From Micrasema longulum (Eukaryota; Arthropoda; Insecta; Trichoptera; Brachycentridae), in contig JAGVSM010000998.1 in NCBI GenBank assembly GCA_022494885.1, positions 30,612-94,611 of the forward strand: 64,000 nucleotides of DNA, written 5' to 3'. The notes beneath the pieces were generated by a model, which searched no databases, had not been told where the DNA came from, and saw nothing but the letters and a program-made list of their open reading frames with translations. This document shows positions 45,900 to 57,900 of this stretch, piece by piece. Position numbers and translations under genes: made by a program. Within the stretch, counting starts at the first letter, position 1. Each line of letters begins with the position of its first letter.

Positions 45900-46074
45900 A
45901 AAAATATTTGCGTTCTTATGATTTACCCAAATATTTCATTTTTAGGGCCATTTTTAACGAGTTGTAAATAACTCACCATTAGAAAATGGGAATCAAGTTG
46001 GGGTAGAGTGGGATTCGAACCACAGACCTTTGGTCCGTGAGTCCGAGACACTAGCCACATGACCACAACCCGAT
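45900..46074 (-). repeat. tRNA-derived SINE, family A, best-preserved copy
   Basis: Minus-strand head ATCGGGTTGTGGTCATGTGG, B box GTGGTTCGAATCCCACTCTA, then CCCCAACTTGATTCCCATTT, AACTCGTTAAAAATGGCC and a tail AAGAACGCAAATATTTTTTT. It serves as the reference for family A (about 175 bp). Confidence 0.85.
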
Positions 46075-46339
46075 CATAGAATGATAAATAACAAATGTTG
46101 AGTTAGAAAAATGTGTTTTATTTGAGGATTCGTTTGGTCCATAGGTCACATGGGACGGAAGGGATATCCTATGGAATAGGGTTTTAATGATCTCATGCAT
46201 TACTTGGCTCATCTGGTCGGTGGATGGGAAATTTCAGGTGTGTGCTTCGCCCCCCGGAATTTTCTTCATCACACTACACTGTTCAATTTCAATACACTAT
46301 GCAATTTTTTCGTCTCGGCTATGACGTGAATTCCTTATA

Positions 46340-46530
46340 AAATAATTTTGTAACGTCACAAAGTCGCCCCAGAGTAGCGCCTACTAACGTCACCCAACAA
46401 AAACATTCTCGTTTTTATTACAGTGTTTTGGCTAGGCCATGGTTTTTTTAAAAACAATTTCACAATGTCACAAAGTCACCCCTGAGTAGCGTCTACTGAC
46501 ATCAATCAACAAAAATATCATAATTTTTAT
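46340..46530. repeat. diverged direct duplication of about 113 bp
   Basis: GTCACAAAGTCGCCCCAGAG at 46356 and GTCACAAAGTCACCCCTGAG at 46469 begin two parallel stretches that also share TAGCG(C/T)CTACT and CAACAAAAA. Not coding. Confidence 0.65.
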
Positions 46531-47215
46531 CGTTCTTTTTTTGGATACGCAACAAATTAAAAAAAACACCGCTCTATATTCTACCCAGCAGAAATATTAA
46601 AATAGTTTTTAAATCAAATATTCTGAATAAAATCATTATACAGATTATAAATGAACGATTAGTTAAAACAAATCTAAATATTGAAACCTTGAAACGTATT
46701 GAAAAATACATTTATGTATTGTTACTTAATACAAAATTGGGTGCTTACGTTAATCAACCAATAATAAAATGTATAAATAATAATGCAACTGAATGTGGTT
46801 TTATTATTTAATTTATCTTTGTCTAATTTGTGGTCAAAAAATTCAGTACCTACTTTTCTATTGGAAATGTTAACTAGTGTTGTAGTGGCCAAATTGACAT
46901 TTGGCAAACAATGTGACCAATTACATCGAAGAGCGAATTAAAAAAATATTTGTATTAATTCGATTTGTACTGTGCGAGATTGTTATTAGTATTATAAATA
47001 GTTTTTTGGCACAGTAAACATTTTTGAAATTATTTGATAAAATATATAACTGTTAGTATTTATTTTGTAAAAAACATATATACCGAGTACGTATTTAATT
47101 ACGATTTGCAAATTAAAAGCCAAAATATTCGCCTATGAAACGTTATTATCGATCCATGGTAAAACACAAATATTTAATAAAAATAACGCCTTTAGTAATT
47201 CAACCAAGGTCTATT
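46531..47215. other. gene-free AT-rich stretch
   Basis: Nothing recognised. Confidence 0.5.
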
Positions 47216-47950
47216 TTATGGTCTTTGAAAGAAATGTAACTATGACTGAATGTAAGATTGTAGTAAATGGAGATAGTTTGAAACAGGTCGAAGAATTTGT
47301 ATATCTGGGTAGTATGTTTACTAGAGATGGAAATATGGACAAGGATATTGAAAGGAGGGTTAGTGCCGGTAACAGAGTTAATGGTGCCTTAAAGTCTGTC
47401 GTAGCAAATAAGTGTCTATCGCAAGAGGCTAAATTAGCAGTTCATAATGGAGTTCTGGTACCAACCCTAATGTATGGAAGCGAAGCATGGAGTTGGAAAA
47501 AAAGGGACGAAAGTAGACTGAATGCTGTTGAAATGCGATCCCTCAGGCGAATGTGCGGAAAAACAATGTATGATAGGTGCCCTAATGTCGAAATTAGAGC
47601 AGAATGCAAGGCTGAGTTAAGCATTATCGACAAAATTAAGAAAGGTCTTTTGCGATGGTTCGGTCATGTGGAGCGAATGAATGATGAAAGAACGGCTAAA
47701 AAGATTTATGATGCGAATGTGTCTGGTTGTAGAAGTCGAGGAAGGCCGAGAAAGACATGGCATGATCAAGTACAACAAATTCTTGAAAGTGGTCATGTGA
47801 AAAGTCGGGAATAATCGACGTGCGTGCATGAGAAGATGTATGAATGTGAAGGAAGCAAAGGAAGTGTGCCAGGACAGAGTGGTGTGGCGTTCTATCCTCT
47901 CTGCCTACCCCTCTGGGGAAATGGCGTGATGGTTAGTTAGTTAGTTAGAA
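47216..47950 (+). mobile_element. RTE-like LINE C-terminal region, least decayed copy
   Basis: An uninterrupted frame, 47218-47814 (198 codons), contains FVYLGSMFTRDGNMDKDIER, MYGSEAWSWKKRDESRLNAV, LRRMCGKTMYD, LLRWFGHVERMNDERTAKK and SRGRPRKTWHDQ, the post-RT domain of RTE/BovB-type LINEs. A one-base shift after KSRE moves to another frame, which continues RRACMRRCMNVKEAKEVCQD and ends SAYPSGEMA with TGA at 47927-47929. The tail is (TTAG)n. RT is absent, so this is a 5'-truncated insertion, not a gene. Confidence 0.9.
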
Positions 47951-47951
47951 A

Positions 47952-48110
47952 AATATAATTTATTTATTTATTAACGGACACTGTCCATTTATACAATTTA
48001 AAGAGCATAAATATTACAATATTAGAATAGTTAAAAATATTTTTTAAAAAGAAAAGAAGCATTGATAAACTTAAGAGACACCACGACAAGATCTATTTAT
48101 TTAGTGCTTG
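47952..48110 (-). mobile_element. LINE-type 3' tail, minus orientation
   Basis: AATTTATTTATTTATTAACG followed by CACTGTCCATTTATACAATT has the shape of the other minus-oriented LINE ends (25135, 40500, 59645). It lies directly against the RTE tail, so one inserted into the other's end. No coding part is recognised. Confidence 0.4.
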
Positions 48111-50149
48111 TTTAAATCGTTTTAAACATAAACCAAAAAAGTATTTATTATTTTTTAAATCGTTGAAATGTATTTTAACCATTTTTGCATTTACATTGTT
48201 TTATTTCTGAATCAGATGATGAGAGTTCAATTGTTATCTTTTTTAATGGTTAATTCTACTGTGGTATGTCATGTATCAGAGTACTTATGGTATCCAAGTT
48301 AAGCCACGCAAGTTAAGCCTTAACATATTAATATATGTATATAATCTAATAATATATTCTAAGCCCAGACAAGTTTTTAGCTGTTCTGAGTATTTTGGCG
48401 ACTAAGCTAACACTTTCTAGTCTTTATAAAATAGGTTGTTTTGAATCCCATTCAATTTCACCTTAGAAAGCTTGAAATCGTCTCCACTTCTCGTTCAATA
48501 CTTGTAAATGTCCTATTCTATAAAAAAAGTTATATTTTCCCTCAATCAAGTTGTATTTTTTGTAAATCAATTAATAAAATTGAATAATTTTGCTGTTGGC
48601 ACACATCGTGACAAAACATTTAAATTTCCTTTCGTACAACTTTTGGATTTAAAAATCTGGAATAGTGAAATTTCAAGTTTTTCCACGAGTAAAATTAGAG
48701 ATTATTTGACAGAATATGTATTTTAAACGCTTCAGAAATCACCACTATTCATATGAAAATATTTTCATGGGTGAAAAATTCCATTAAAGAATAAGGGTAG
48801 GCAACGTGAGGTGCGGCGATGCGTGAAAAAATCTTGTGACAGCAAAATAGGGGATGCTTCGTGTACTTAGTAACTCGAAACTTGTTTGGCCAACTGAACT
48901 ATTCATAGATAATGCTATTACGTCATGCTCGGGGTGAGCACTCACCAAATAAATTCCCCATCGGAAGCGTATTATGGACATCACCAATTTTCATACATGG
49001 ATTACTTAGAAAATATACATTTTCATACAATACACACGCTCAATTTAATTTAATATTTATTTCAATATGATGTTCGAAGGATAAAAGAGGATTAAATTAT
49101 TTTGAATTGGATTTTTCTTATTAAGAATACAATTTAGATTATAAGAATTGTTTTTTAATGGAATCGCGAATTAATGTATGCCACGTAATTAATAATTGCA
49201 TGTTTTTTAAATACAACAAAGTACTTCAACTCGTCCGTTCCTGTGATGTAACTGGCGTTGCAAATTGCACTTACTTATATTATTAATGGTCAATGCATTA
49301 ACTTTGTGATTAAAAGTTTTAATTAATGTTAATAAGTTTAAGTATATAACCACGTGTCAGACTTTTTACGAGACTTTTATTTTTTCGAGACGTACCCGTC
49401 TTTCCATCAGGACACTCACTACACCAACATGCAAATACTAAAATACACTTTCACCATCACAGAAGTATATAATGTTATAACGAAAAAATACAAAAATTAT
49501 ATGCAGAGTTAAAGGGGATGCAAACACCACCATTTCCGAACATGTACTAAAATTAGGTAAATGATATTTAGCGATATGTTGCAAAACGTGTAGGGTTGGG
49601 GGTTAGAAAGGAAAGGGGCTAGGAGGCTGAAAATTACACGATTGGTTAGATTTTAAATAAAAAAATGGACTATATTAAAACGATATTTGATTATTTATTA
49701 GGTAAATATTATTTTTCAAAACCTTTTTATGTGATGCACCTCCATATTGTTTAATGAAAGTCCTTTTTTATTATTTGAATGTTCTGAAAGTGAACTCCTG
49801 TATCCTTATTAAAATTGCGTTTAAATTGTATCCCTGCTACTTTTATCCTGTATCGTTACTAAAATCCCGCCACGATTTCTATCCTCTCGTATCCTTATTA
49901 AAATAGCATTTCGATTTTTTTTTTCGTCTTTATTTATGCGCTCTGTTTGTTTTTCGCATGGTAAAAGCCACTTTGTGCCATTTATTTCAATAATTAAATT
50001 GACATTGCTTCGAAAACCTTTTAAGTATGCTTGGTATTACAAGTTTGCGTGCCAAAAGGAGCATTGCCTTTCTTATGATGGCCTTTAAACTTCTCAACGG
50101 GTTAATTTAGAATCCCAACATTTTGAACTGCTTAAAATAATATGTGCCT
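48111..50149. other. gene-free 2-kb stretch
   Basis: Open frames at 48508-48726 (plus) and 48784-48987 (minus) show no motif. Around 49790-49920 CCTTATTAAAAT recurs with TATCC...C phrases, a faint local repetition. Confidence 0.4.
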
Positions 50150-50360
50150 GGCAACTTTTTAAGAGCTGGCAACACAGCTCATTTATTTTTCCTGAACGAA
50201 GACAAATTTACCGTTGATGATGCCTGTGGGGAGAATGATTTGTCTGTTTTACAACCTACCGAGAGTGGAGGATCTTTTCTATGCTGGTAATACCAGTTTT
50301 AGACTTTTCCTGTTTAACTATGTATCATAATTTGGTCTTAGGAATTATGACCATAGTACA
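50150..50360 (+). mobile_element. CR1/jockey-like LINE 3' coding end
   Basis: Across one frameshift the plus strand reads WQHSSFIFPER, then TNLPLMMPVGRMICLFYNLP, DLFYAGNTSFRLFLFNYV and a stop. It aligns with the minus-strand fragment at 8662-8916 (RQHRLFHIP..., NLPMVMPVGRATLML..., DLFHVSEGVF). The larger plus frame at 50281-50643 (120 codons) is in another phase and is not supported. Confidence 0.6.
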
Positions 50361-50832
50361 TCTGATTTTATCAAAGGCAACTAAAATGGCTCAAAATAAG
50401 ACAACGGAGAGATTGTTACACCCTTTCACATTGTTTCGTACACATTGTCTCAGACTGTACTGTTCACTGTACTTCATAGTCCTAACGCTGCACTATACTT
50501 TCGTGAAAAATATCAACGTGTATCAATCAATGGCTTATATATTAACTGATTTTTTCCAAATACCTCCCTTTATTCTAGGATCCAAAAAGACGTATGTTTT
50601 GACAGTATTTTTGTTGATGAAACATTTCTTATCTCTTCTTTAACTTATCTTCTTTTCCTTCCCCTGTTTTCCCATTGAAGACTAGTATAGATATATATTT
50701 ATTCATAAATAAACATTGCTTGTTTTTTTTTATTTTTGTGGTTAACGTGGAAACATCATATTTTAATTAATTTGAATTCATTAAATCACATAGTATTTTA
50801 TTGGTCGTTTGGAATAAATTCCAATTTTAATA
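50361..50832. other. probable LINE 3' untranslated tail
   Basis: AT-rich, ending in TATTCATAAATAAACA at about 50697-50714, consistent with the tail of the preceding LINE fragment; nothing else seen. Confidence 0.4.
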
Positions 50833-51590
50833 TTTATTTATTTTATTGGGAAAAAAAACAGTTGATGTACAGAAACATTGACAATTTTTTTGTATGTTAG
50901 TGAAGTACACTCATGCACACTCCAAAAAAATGTTTATACTGAAGACAATAATTTTAGTTAATTTGAAAATTATTAATTTGTGTATAATAATTATATTAAT
51001 TAAATATTTGCTTCTGTCAATATTTCTTTGATTTTTGGCTAAAATTGACATACATTGTCATTGTCAAAAAAATCAGCTTCGGTAAATCTATTGTTATATT
51101 GCCCGCATATTCTAGGTATTGTAGATTGTTTAAAACGCTTTATTGACGCGTTGCCTGTGTAAAACAGAAGATTTTGTCTTGTCGGTCTAGATGGCAAGTG
51201 GAATGAAAGTCTATCAAGTAGATTAGGAGAATAAATTTTATTATTTATTCATTTGTATAAAAATAAATAACATTATTCTTCGATTTTTAAGAGATTTTAT
51301 TCCACAATACTCCATACTTTCAGCATAGTTAGAGAAGTTAAGATTAAACCAGTAGTCGACCTGTTTAAGGAATTTTTGTTGGACCCTTTTTAGTCTATTT
51401 ATACTAACATTAAAGTGAGGTGGCCGAATAGGAGTAGAGTCTTCTAGCTGGGGATGAACAAATGTTTTATAATGTTTTTTATACGTCTCTGCATATTTAA
51501 ATGGTTTCAATACCCGCATGATAAGTCCGACCATTTTATATGCAAATATCAATGCACAAAAATTTAAATATATGTGTCGATTTCAGCCAT
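50833..51590 (-). mobile_element. CR1/jockey-like LINE, RT thumb to stop
   Basis: Minus-strand frame 51552-51241 has LIMRVLKPFKYAETYKKHYK, FVHPQLEDSTPIRPPHFNVS and INRLKRVQQKFL, the RT thumb region (FIxR...F...TL..LY..LVR..LEYAS.VW.P). After a frameshift it goes on: KIYSPNLLDRLSFHLPSRPT, RQNLLFYTGNASIKRFKQST, IPRICGQYNN, then the stop at 51039-51041, the normal end of such ORF2 proteins. 3' tail to about 50833. Everything upstream is lost. Confidence 0.85.
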
Positions 51591-52779
51591 AGATATTTTT
51601 GAAAAATGTACTTGCGATAGAAAAATTAAAATTAAAAATACTTCACATATCGACTATCAGTATTCATATTTATTTTAATAACTCATTCAAATGTCAATCA
51701 AATGTATAAAAGAAAACACGCTCTATAGAAAGAGTTTTCCACATATCAAAAACCTGTAGTTAAAAAAAAAAACAATTAATTCTGGCACAAATGGGTGCAC
51801 ATTTCATATAAACGTTTCTGATCGTTAATATCAACTACTGTACCTATAACATAATATAAAAATGATGTAAATAAATGCCTCGACACGAGTTATGACCAGT
51901 GAGGTGTTTATATAGAAAAGAAAAAATAAAAAGGCTTTTAGAGAAATAAATAAATTCATAGATAGAGAAAGTATCCTGGATTTCGATCTCGGTACTTGGA
52001 CATACGCCATGAATTAGAATGACCCTATTTTATATCGCGTGCATCAAGGTGTAGATTAGGCGCTAACAAGAGGGTAAGGGATGTATCTCACCACAACTTT
52101 ACACAGGAAAATGAATTACGATTCCGCGTTAATAATTTAACAAAGTTTCCTCGTTAAGTTTAACCTAAGCGATAAATTGGGCATAAGCAAGTATGTGTAC
52201 GCAACACGAAACCCAACCAAGGTGAATGTGTAAACAAAGAGAAATAAACTGATCAAGGAGGGAATTTATACTCTCACGTCTTGCGTAACGAGAAAACTGA
52301 AATATCTCGATTCAACTTCCGAACTCTGTTTAAAATGTCACATACATTCTTTTTTTAACCTATAAACACTCACAAATTAATTGTTTACCAAAACTTTACA
52401 ACGAAAACGAAGATCTGTTTCGCCGCGCCGGCGTCTTTTAGTTTGATAGGGATTCGCAGAAAGGGTAGAACGTCACAGCACTCTATCTTTACACATTCCT
52501 CCTTGCATTCTCTAAATGCATTTTCTCATACACGCACGCTGATATTTTTTAATTCTTACATCGAAAAACGAATAAGTAAACAAAAACATGTTATTGTTGT
52601 TATCAAAAGTATTACAAATCAAAAGGACTACGCATTTCAGACAACTAACTGAAACACGCCTGACGATTAGATTAGCCACATCGGTAGTAAAAGGAAAAGT
52701 AAGTGCATTTTTTTATCAATAGTATTTTGGATCTCCAGCTAGTCCAGGAAAAAGTACAAACATTTCAATAAAGCTCACC
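51591..52779. other. gene-free stretch
   Basis: No gene or identified repeat. 52443-52652 is an open frame of low information. Confidence 0.45.
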
Positions 52780-52995
52780 CGCATCAATAAAGGTTTCTGC
52801 TTTTTAACTTCCCAAAGATCAACAGATGGAAGAATTAAAAAAAATTAGATGTTCTAAAATAGGCAAAATGGTAAATGTTACACAGTCTGTTAAGTGGCCT
52901 CTTAAACCAGCCAATGACAGATCATATGCCGTAAAAATGCACAGACTTTTTTATTTATAAAATGTTCTTAATCTCTGTTGTAATATTTCCCCGTA
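52780..52995 (+). repeat. repeat family G, third copy
   Basis: ATGGTAAATGTTACACAGTC, TTAAACCAGCCAATGACAGA and AATGTTCTTAATCTCTGTTG keep the order seen at 36180-36430. Confidence 0.7.
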
Positions 52996-53444
52996 CCAAC
53001 CAAATGATATTCGGGAGTTAACCAGCGCACAGAATATCAATAATGGATTTTTTCCTTATTTATCGAATCAAAGGTAATAAAATAGAAGGGAAAATACACA
53101 ATACAAAAAACATTTTATTATTTTATTTATACTTACTAGATCTTTACTTATTATATCTCGATGCTTGATAAATATAAATTGAATTATACGCAGTAACGAG
53201 CCTGGAAAAAATATCGGTTACTCTTTATAAACATAAGTAAAAGCAAATAAGTGGAAGTGTATCGAGTGTTTTTAATTTGTGATTTATTTGTTAATATAAG
53301 TTATAACATCATTACAATGAAATTCCATATTGAATTATCGATATATAATTTAAATCAAATAGGTAAAATACATTTTTTGTATTTTAAATTTAAAAAAAGA
53401 CTTTATCAATATTTAACACGTGCATAGGTATGCGAGTAGTGAAT
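52996..53444. other. gene-free stretch
   Basis: Nothing recognised. Confidence 0.5.
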
Positions 53445-54325
53445 GCGAGATATTAGGTGTTTCAAAACCAACTTGGATTTTGTTTTCGAATAGTTTTCGC
53501 TGTGTCAAATATGAAACGCAGCGGTCAAAGTTATGCAGCGCTTTTCAGACGATCAACGCGTAGAAATTGTGAAAGTTCACTACCGAAACCTTTGCAAAAA
53601 CGGTTAAAAAATGTGACAGCATTATGCACCATCTCGAGCCGCTTTAAAAAATTCAATATATAAATTTGAAACTGTTGGTTCCGTTTAGGATGTTAAATCA
53701 GATGGCCATCCTCGTACGGGTCGATCGATTGAAAACATTGAGACAGTTAGAAATGTGTACACGAACTCTCATCCACCTCTATTTGTCATCAGTAGCAACG
53801 ATTTATCATCTCCATAAGCGATACACAATACATTTTACGATTTATCAGCCACCTACGCACCCACCGCTTGTGACCGCGTAGAGTGGATTTTGGACGGACG
53901 GAATCACTGGCTCGTATTTTTTTGAGAAGGCAACCAGCAATGCAGTTACCGTCAATGGTCTTACCGCGACATGCTAACCAACCTTTTGTGGTTTACGTTG
54001 AACGAAGTAGATGTTGATGACATTTGACTTCAACAAAATAGTGCAACCTGCCACACTGTAGCAGAAACAATGCAGTTTTTGCAGTCGAAATTTCCAGGAC
54101 GAGTTTTCTCGCGGCGCACAGTGATTCGCCCAGAACAAGCCAGCGAGACAAAAGTCAATTCAAATAATCTATCAATTGATGATTCTATGACAATAACAAC
54201 CCCCCATTCGGGGTAATAATTATGGCAAATATTCCATTGCGATGAGTCATAGTTGGTTGGAAAAGTAATTCTTTTTATGTAAACAATTTTGTTGCAATTT
54301 CGCAGTGCTTTCAAAAACATCTAAC
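53445..54325 (+). mobile_element. decayed mariner/Tc1-superfamily transposon
   Basis: An ATG at 53533 starts MQRFSDDQRVEIVKVHYRNL, the helix-turn-helix start of insect mariner-like transposases with a DDE_3 catalytic domain. Later, in shifting frames, come KFETVGSV-DVKSDGHPRTGR and VRNVYTNSHPP (linker), then about 53925-54060 VNGLTATC/YRDMLTNLLWFTLNEVDV and about 54040-54110 NSATCHTVAETMQFLQSKFP, where the family usually has QDGATCHTA. The catalytic aspartate there is replaced (NSA for DGA). Many stops. The ends TTAGGTGTTTCAAAA (about 53453) and, inverted, TTAGATGTTTTTGAAA (about 54318) may be the remains of terminal repeats. Confidence 0.8.
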
Positions 54326-54376
54326 ACAACTTGAAGTAAAGAATAAAATGAACTTGAAGTAATCAATAAATTATTT

Positions 54377-54468
54377 TTGAATTTTTGTGTTCTCACCGGG
54401 AATCGAACCCGGAACCTTCTATGTGTGAGTCAAGCGCCTTGGCCACTACACCACGGAGGCCACCGGAG
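54377..54468 (-). repeat. tRNA-derived SINE, family C, head
   Basis: Minus-strand CCGGTGGCCTCCGTGGTGTA (A-box side) and GGTTCCGGGTTCGATTCCCG (B box) match 3961-4148. Little body remains. Confidence 0.7.
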
Positions 54469-54738
54469 GTTAGTGCATTTTATGAAAGATACAAAATAAA
54501 TAATAAATTGAAAATAATATAATTAAAATCAATCCACTCTTGTTAATTTTACCGTGCCGTTAGGATTGATACAATCCGCCCAAAATGGATCTTTATGTTT
54601 AACAGAAATATAAAATTGTTACATTCAAGGAAATGTAGTAGGCTAAATGATTTAACTCGTGATTTGAATGTTGTCTATAACTAATTAATCATCTTTTTTT
54701 TAATTATTAAAACAGCGGTTTGGGTTTTTTGCTCTTTT
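54469..54738. other. gene-free stretch 3' of protease gene 2
   Basis: No feature recognised. Confidence 0.5.
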
Positions 54739-54744
54739 TTTATT
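54739..54744 (-). terminator. poly(A) signal of protease gene 2
   Basis: AATAAA on the minus strand, 20 bases beyond the stop codon; implies a very short 3' untranslated region. Confidence 0.65.
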
Positions 54745-54763
54745 ACGGTAAGTTGCACATCTC

Positions 54764-54910
54764 TTAGAGTTGCGCAACATTATCAATCCAGTGTCTGGCT
54801 GCAGATATCTTGGAGTACAGACCTGGTACACCAGGGGCAAAACAGCTGGTACCTCCACTGACAAGAGCCACCTGAATACCATTCTGCATTACTGGGCCGC
54901 CGGAGTCCCC
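54764..54910 (-). CDS. protease gene 2, last exon
   Basis: Begins GDSGGPVMQNGIQVALVSGG and ends HWIDNVAQL with TAA. Acceptor TATTTCAG. A competing plus-strand frame (54770-54991) and an out-of-phase minus frame (54700-54882) are shadows. Confidence 0.93.
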   Translation of the reverse strand, partial: GDSGGPVMQNGIQVALVSGGTSCFAPGVPGLYSKISAARHWIDNVAQL

Positions 54911-57900
54911 CTGAAATATAATGTAATATGTTTACTTTTAGAACACTTGCTGAACCAAACTGGAAATGAAAACAAGTTTTTGAATCATTAACTAATCTAA
55001 TCTTATCTCTTATTTTTCATAGACTATGCGAAACCTTATAATCAATTTTTCAACAAAAAACAGTGGTTTTTATTAAATTTCATTTTATTGAATGACATTT
55101 GTACATAAGTTTACTAAATAATACTTTATTATACCATACTCATAAAGGGAATATATTGCAATTTTAATATTAAAATGAAACACTGATTTGAGTCTACTGA
55201 ACACATAACCGATTTTATTTTTAAAAATACAAAAACAATTGTCTCAAAAATTTCGTGTAAATATTTAAAAAAATTAAAAAAGTGTTCCGTAGACTTAAAT
55301 CGGTGTTTTATTTTTATAATACAAGTATTAAATATGGAGTCAATTATACTTAAACCCTTTAACATATGGTAATAAAACAATTTTATTAGTTGCCAAATTT
55401 ATTTAGATTACCAATATCCAAATACAATAACTGGACTACTGAATTTATGAAACATTTTTAATAAATGTTATTTGAATAAATGTTTTTTAATATATCACAA
55501 TCAAATATTTTTTTTTAAATGTACCACTTTATTTTTCTATAATTTGATATCCAACTTGTTTCGGCTAAAAAAAAACGTCATTAAAGTTAACGGTGTGTAT
55601 TCTAAATTGTTTGTTAGCGAGGTAGTATTATTCTACATAATATATCACATTTATTTAATGTTATTTGTACTTAATTTAAGTAGTAAAATAAATTGTGAAT
55701 ACAATTTGTACATGACTGTCAGTAGCAAAATACCGTTTACGAAGCTTATTCAACCAAATTGATTTTTAATTACTTAAATTTGTTTGGCATCACAACAGGC
55801 CAAGAGGCCCAGTAACAGCGGGGAATCAGAGAACAGAACACCCGGACTAAAAAAAAATCGTATTATTATTAAGGCCACGGGACATACATAAAAAATGTGT
55901 TTTGAATAAATAGTTAATCCTTAACAGTTACCACCTTGTTTCTTACGTTATTTTTAGTTTCCACTCACGATATTATACTCTCGATAAGGGAAGCGAGATA
56001 AATAATTAAATAAATGTTTAAAAAGTGTATTTACGTAACATGCGCTGAGTTGTCCTTCTGATGTCCCGCCTAGACAGAGGTGCCTTGGAGCCCACGTTGG
56101 AGTGATCGCTTGGCACTTTTGTGCATTGAATACCGGAAGAAGTACCATCCTTAGATACTCGGATTCTGGTCGGATTTCCTAAATAAAAATGGTCACTTTA
56201 TCTACGATTTGAACTTTTTAACACACTTTAAATCATTTCATATTTACCATACACATATTTCATTACCACCACTAAAATTAGCACTTAAAATGCAACATGA
56301 TATGATAAATATTTATATTAAATAAGCGTATTTATAACAAATATTCGATATCTTCAATACAAATTCTGTTCCTGAATTAAAACGAATTCTCACTCGTTAT
56401 TTTTTAGAAAAATAATGGATTTATTTTTAAATATCTTATTAAATTTTACTTTGTTTCCTGGAATACGTGATTTTTTATTTCTTTATTTAACATGTTAGAC
56501 ATAATTTTAAATTTTACATTGGTGGATTTATTGCCAAATGGCAACTTTTTCCAACCAACTGATGATGATGATTTCACTAAATAGAGGTATTATTAGTTAG
56601 TTATTTAACTATTTTTATTTTTTATTGTTGTTTTATTGCTCAAAAAACTTTTATTTTTTTAAGTACTTATGGTGTATTAATTTTTTTATTATTATTATCT
56701 AGTTATTCTCAACTTTACTGTGTTATATTTATATTAGGACGTAAGATTTTCTCATAGTTATTGCTTTCTTTTATTAAGAAATGTTATGTTTCTTTTTAAC
56801 TTTTGGTATTATATGATTACTTAATTGTTAAGATTTAATTATTCTATTATTTCTTACTATGTACTACATGATTATTGTGCACTGCTGTGATTATTTGTGT
56901 AAATATTTTTTTTTTTGTAAAAGGTTCTTTGAACCGTTGATGTATAAATAAATAAATAAATCTATCCCTTACTTATCTTCAATCCTCTTTTTAAGTATCC
57001 CCGTCCTAATTTATTTCCTCTTACTTCACGTTTATTTTGAATTACTTGTACGGTATTCATTGTGTAATTATTATTTAATAAAACTTTACATTGTACCTAC
57101 AATTTTTACAAGGTTTTTATTGGTTCTGACCCCATGTAATATTTCTGCAAGTTTTCCAAACAAAAAAAAGAAATATTTTAAATACGTTAACATTTTATAG
57201 TTTTAACTCAAACTTGTTTGTAGTGGATAACGTGAACTCAAACATGTTTAAGGATTATTTAACCCTTAATTACACATTATATTCATTTTTACACAAAATA
57301 GTCATCTTTTGAATCTGATTGCGGTCTCGCAGTAGTGTCGCAGACTTACGGATCAGTAATCCAAGTTATAAAACCCTCTACCCCAACTTGATTTCTTTTT
57401 TCTTGCACAGTTACTTACGACTTTCATAAAATGGTCGCAAAACTGATGTATTTGAGTAAAATGAGATTGGAATTTTATTAACAATATGTTTTATCCAAAT
57501 ATAAATTATTATTATTATTCAGTAATGCGAGTATTTAATTAATAACTAATATCTTACATTTATTTAAGGTTGTTGTATTCATTGCTATTATGATAAGCCA
57601 TAGCAATTAAACCATAAAGTACAGTAAATAAAAGTTTAAAATAAATTATCTAATAAATTAAAATTAAATAAATTATTTATAGTTAAGTGTTGGGACCATG
57701 ATGTACTTCATTAAAAAGAAGTGAGAGGGTATGATGATTTATCCGCAGTCTCATTTTAAGCCATTTTGGTTGGCTACAATTATTAGATGTCAGAATAAAT
57801 CCTTAAAAATGCTAGGCTATCTTTTGCGAGTGACAGAGGATTTTCAAAATATTGATACTTTCAAATTGATGTAGACAGCTCTAGTTAGGAGCCAGTTGGA

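Noticed and set aside
47442..47829. Minus-strand open frames across the RTE fragment
   Set aside because: Antisense shadows of the plus-strand RTE coding sequence.
50281..50643. 120-codon open frame as a host membrane protein
   Set aside because: It overlaps a LINE 3' end that reads in another frame, has no signal, splice or homology support, and its hydrophobicity follows from T-rich sequence.
54385..54466. Possible tRNA gene on the minus strand
   Set aside because: A and B boxes are present, but there is no acceptor pairing, and the sequence recurs in SINE family C.
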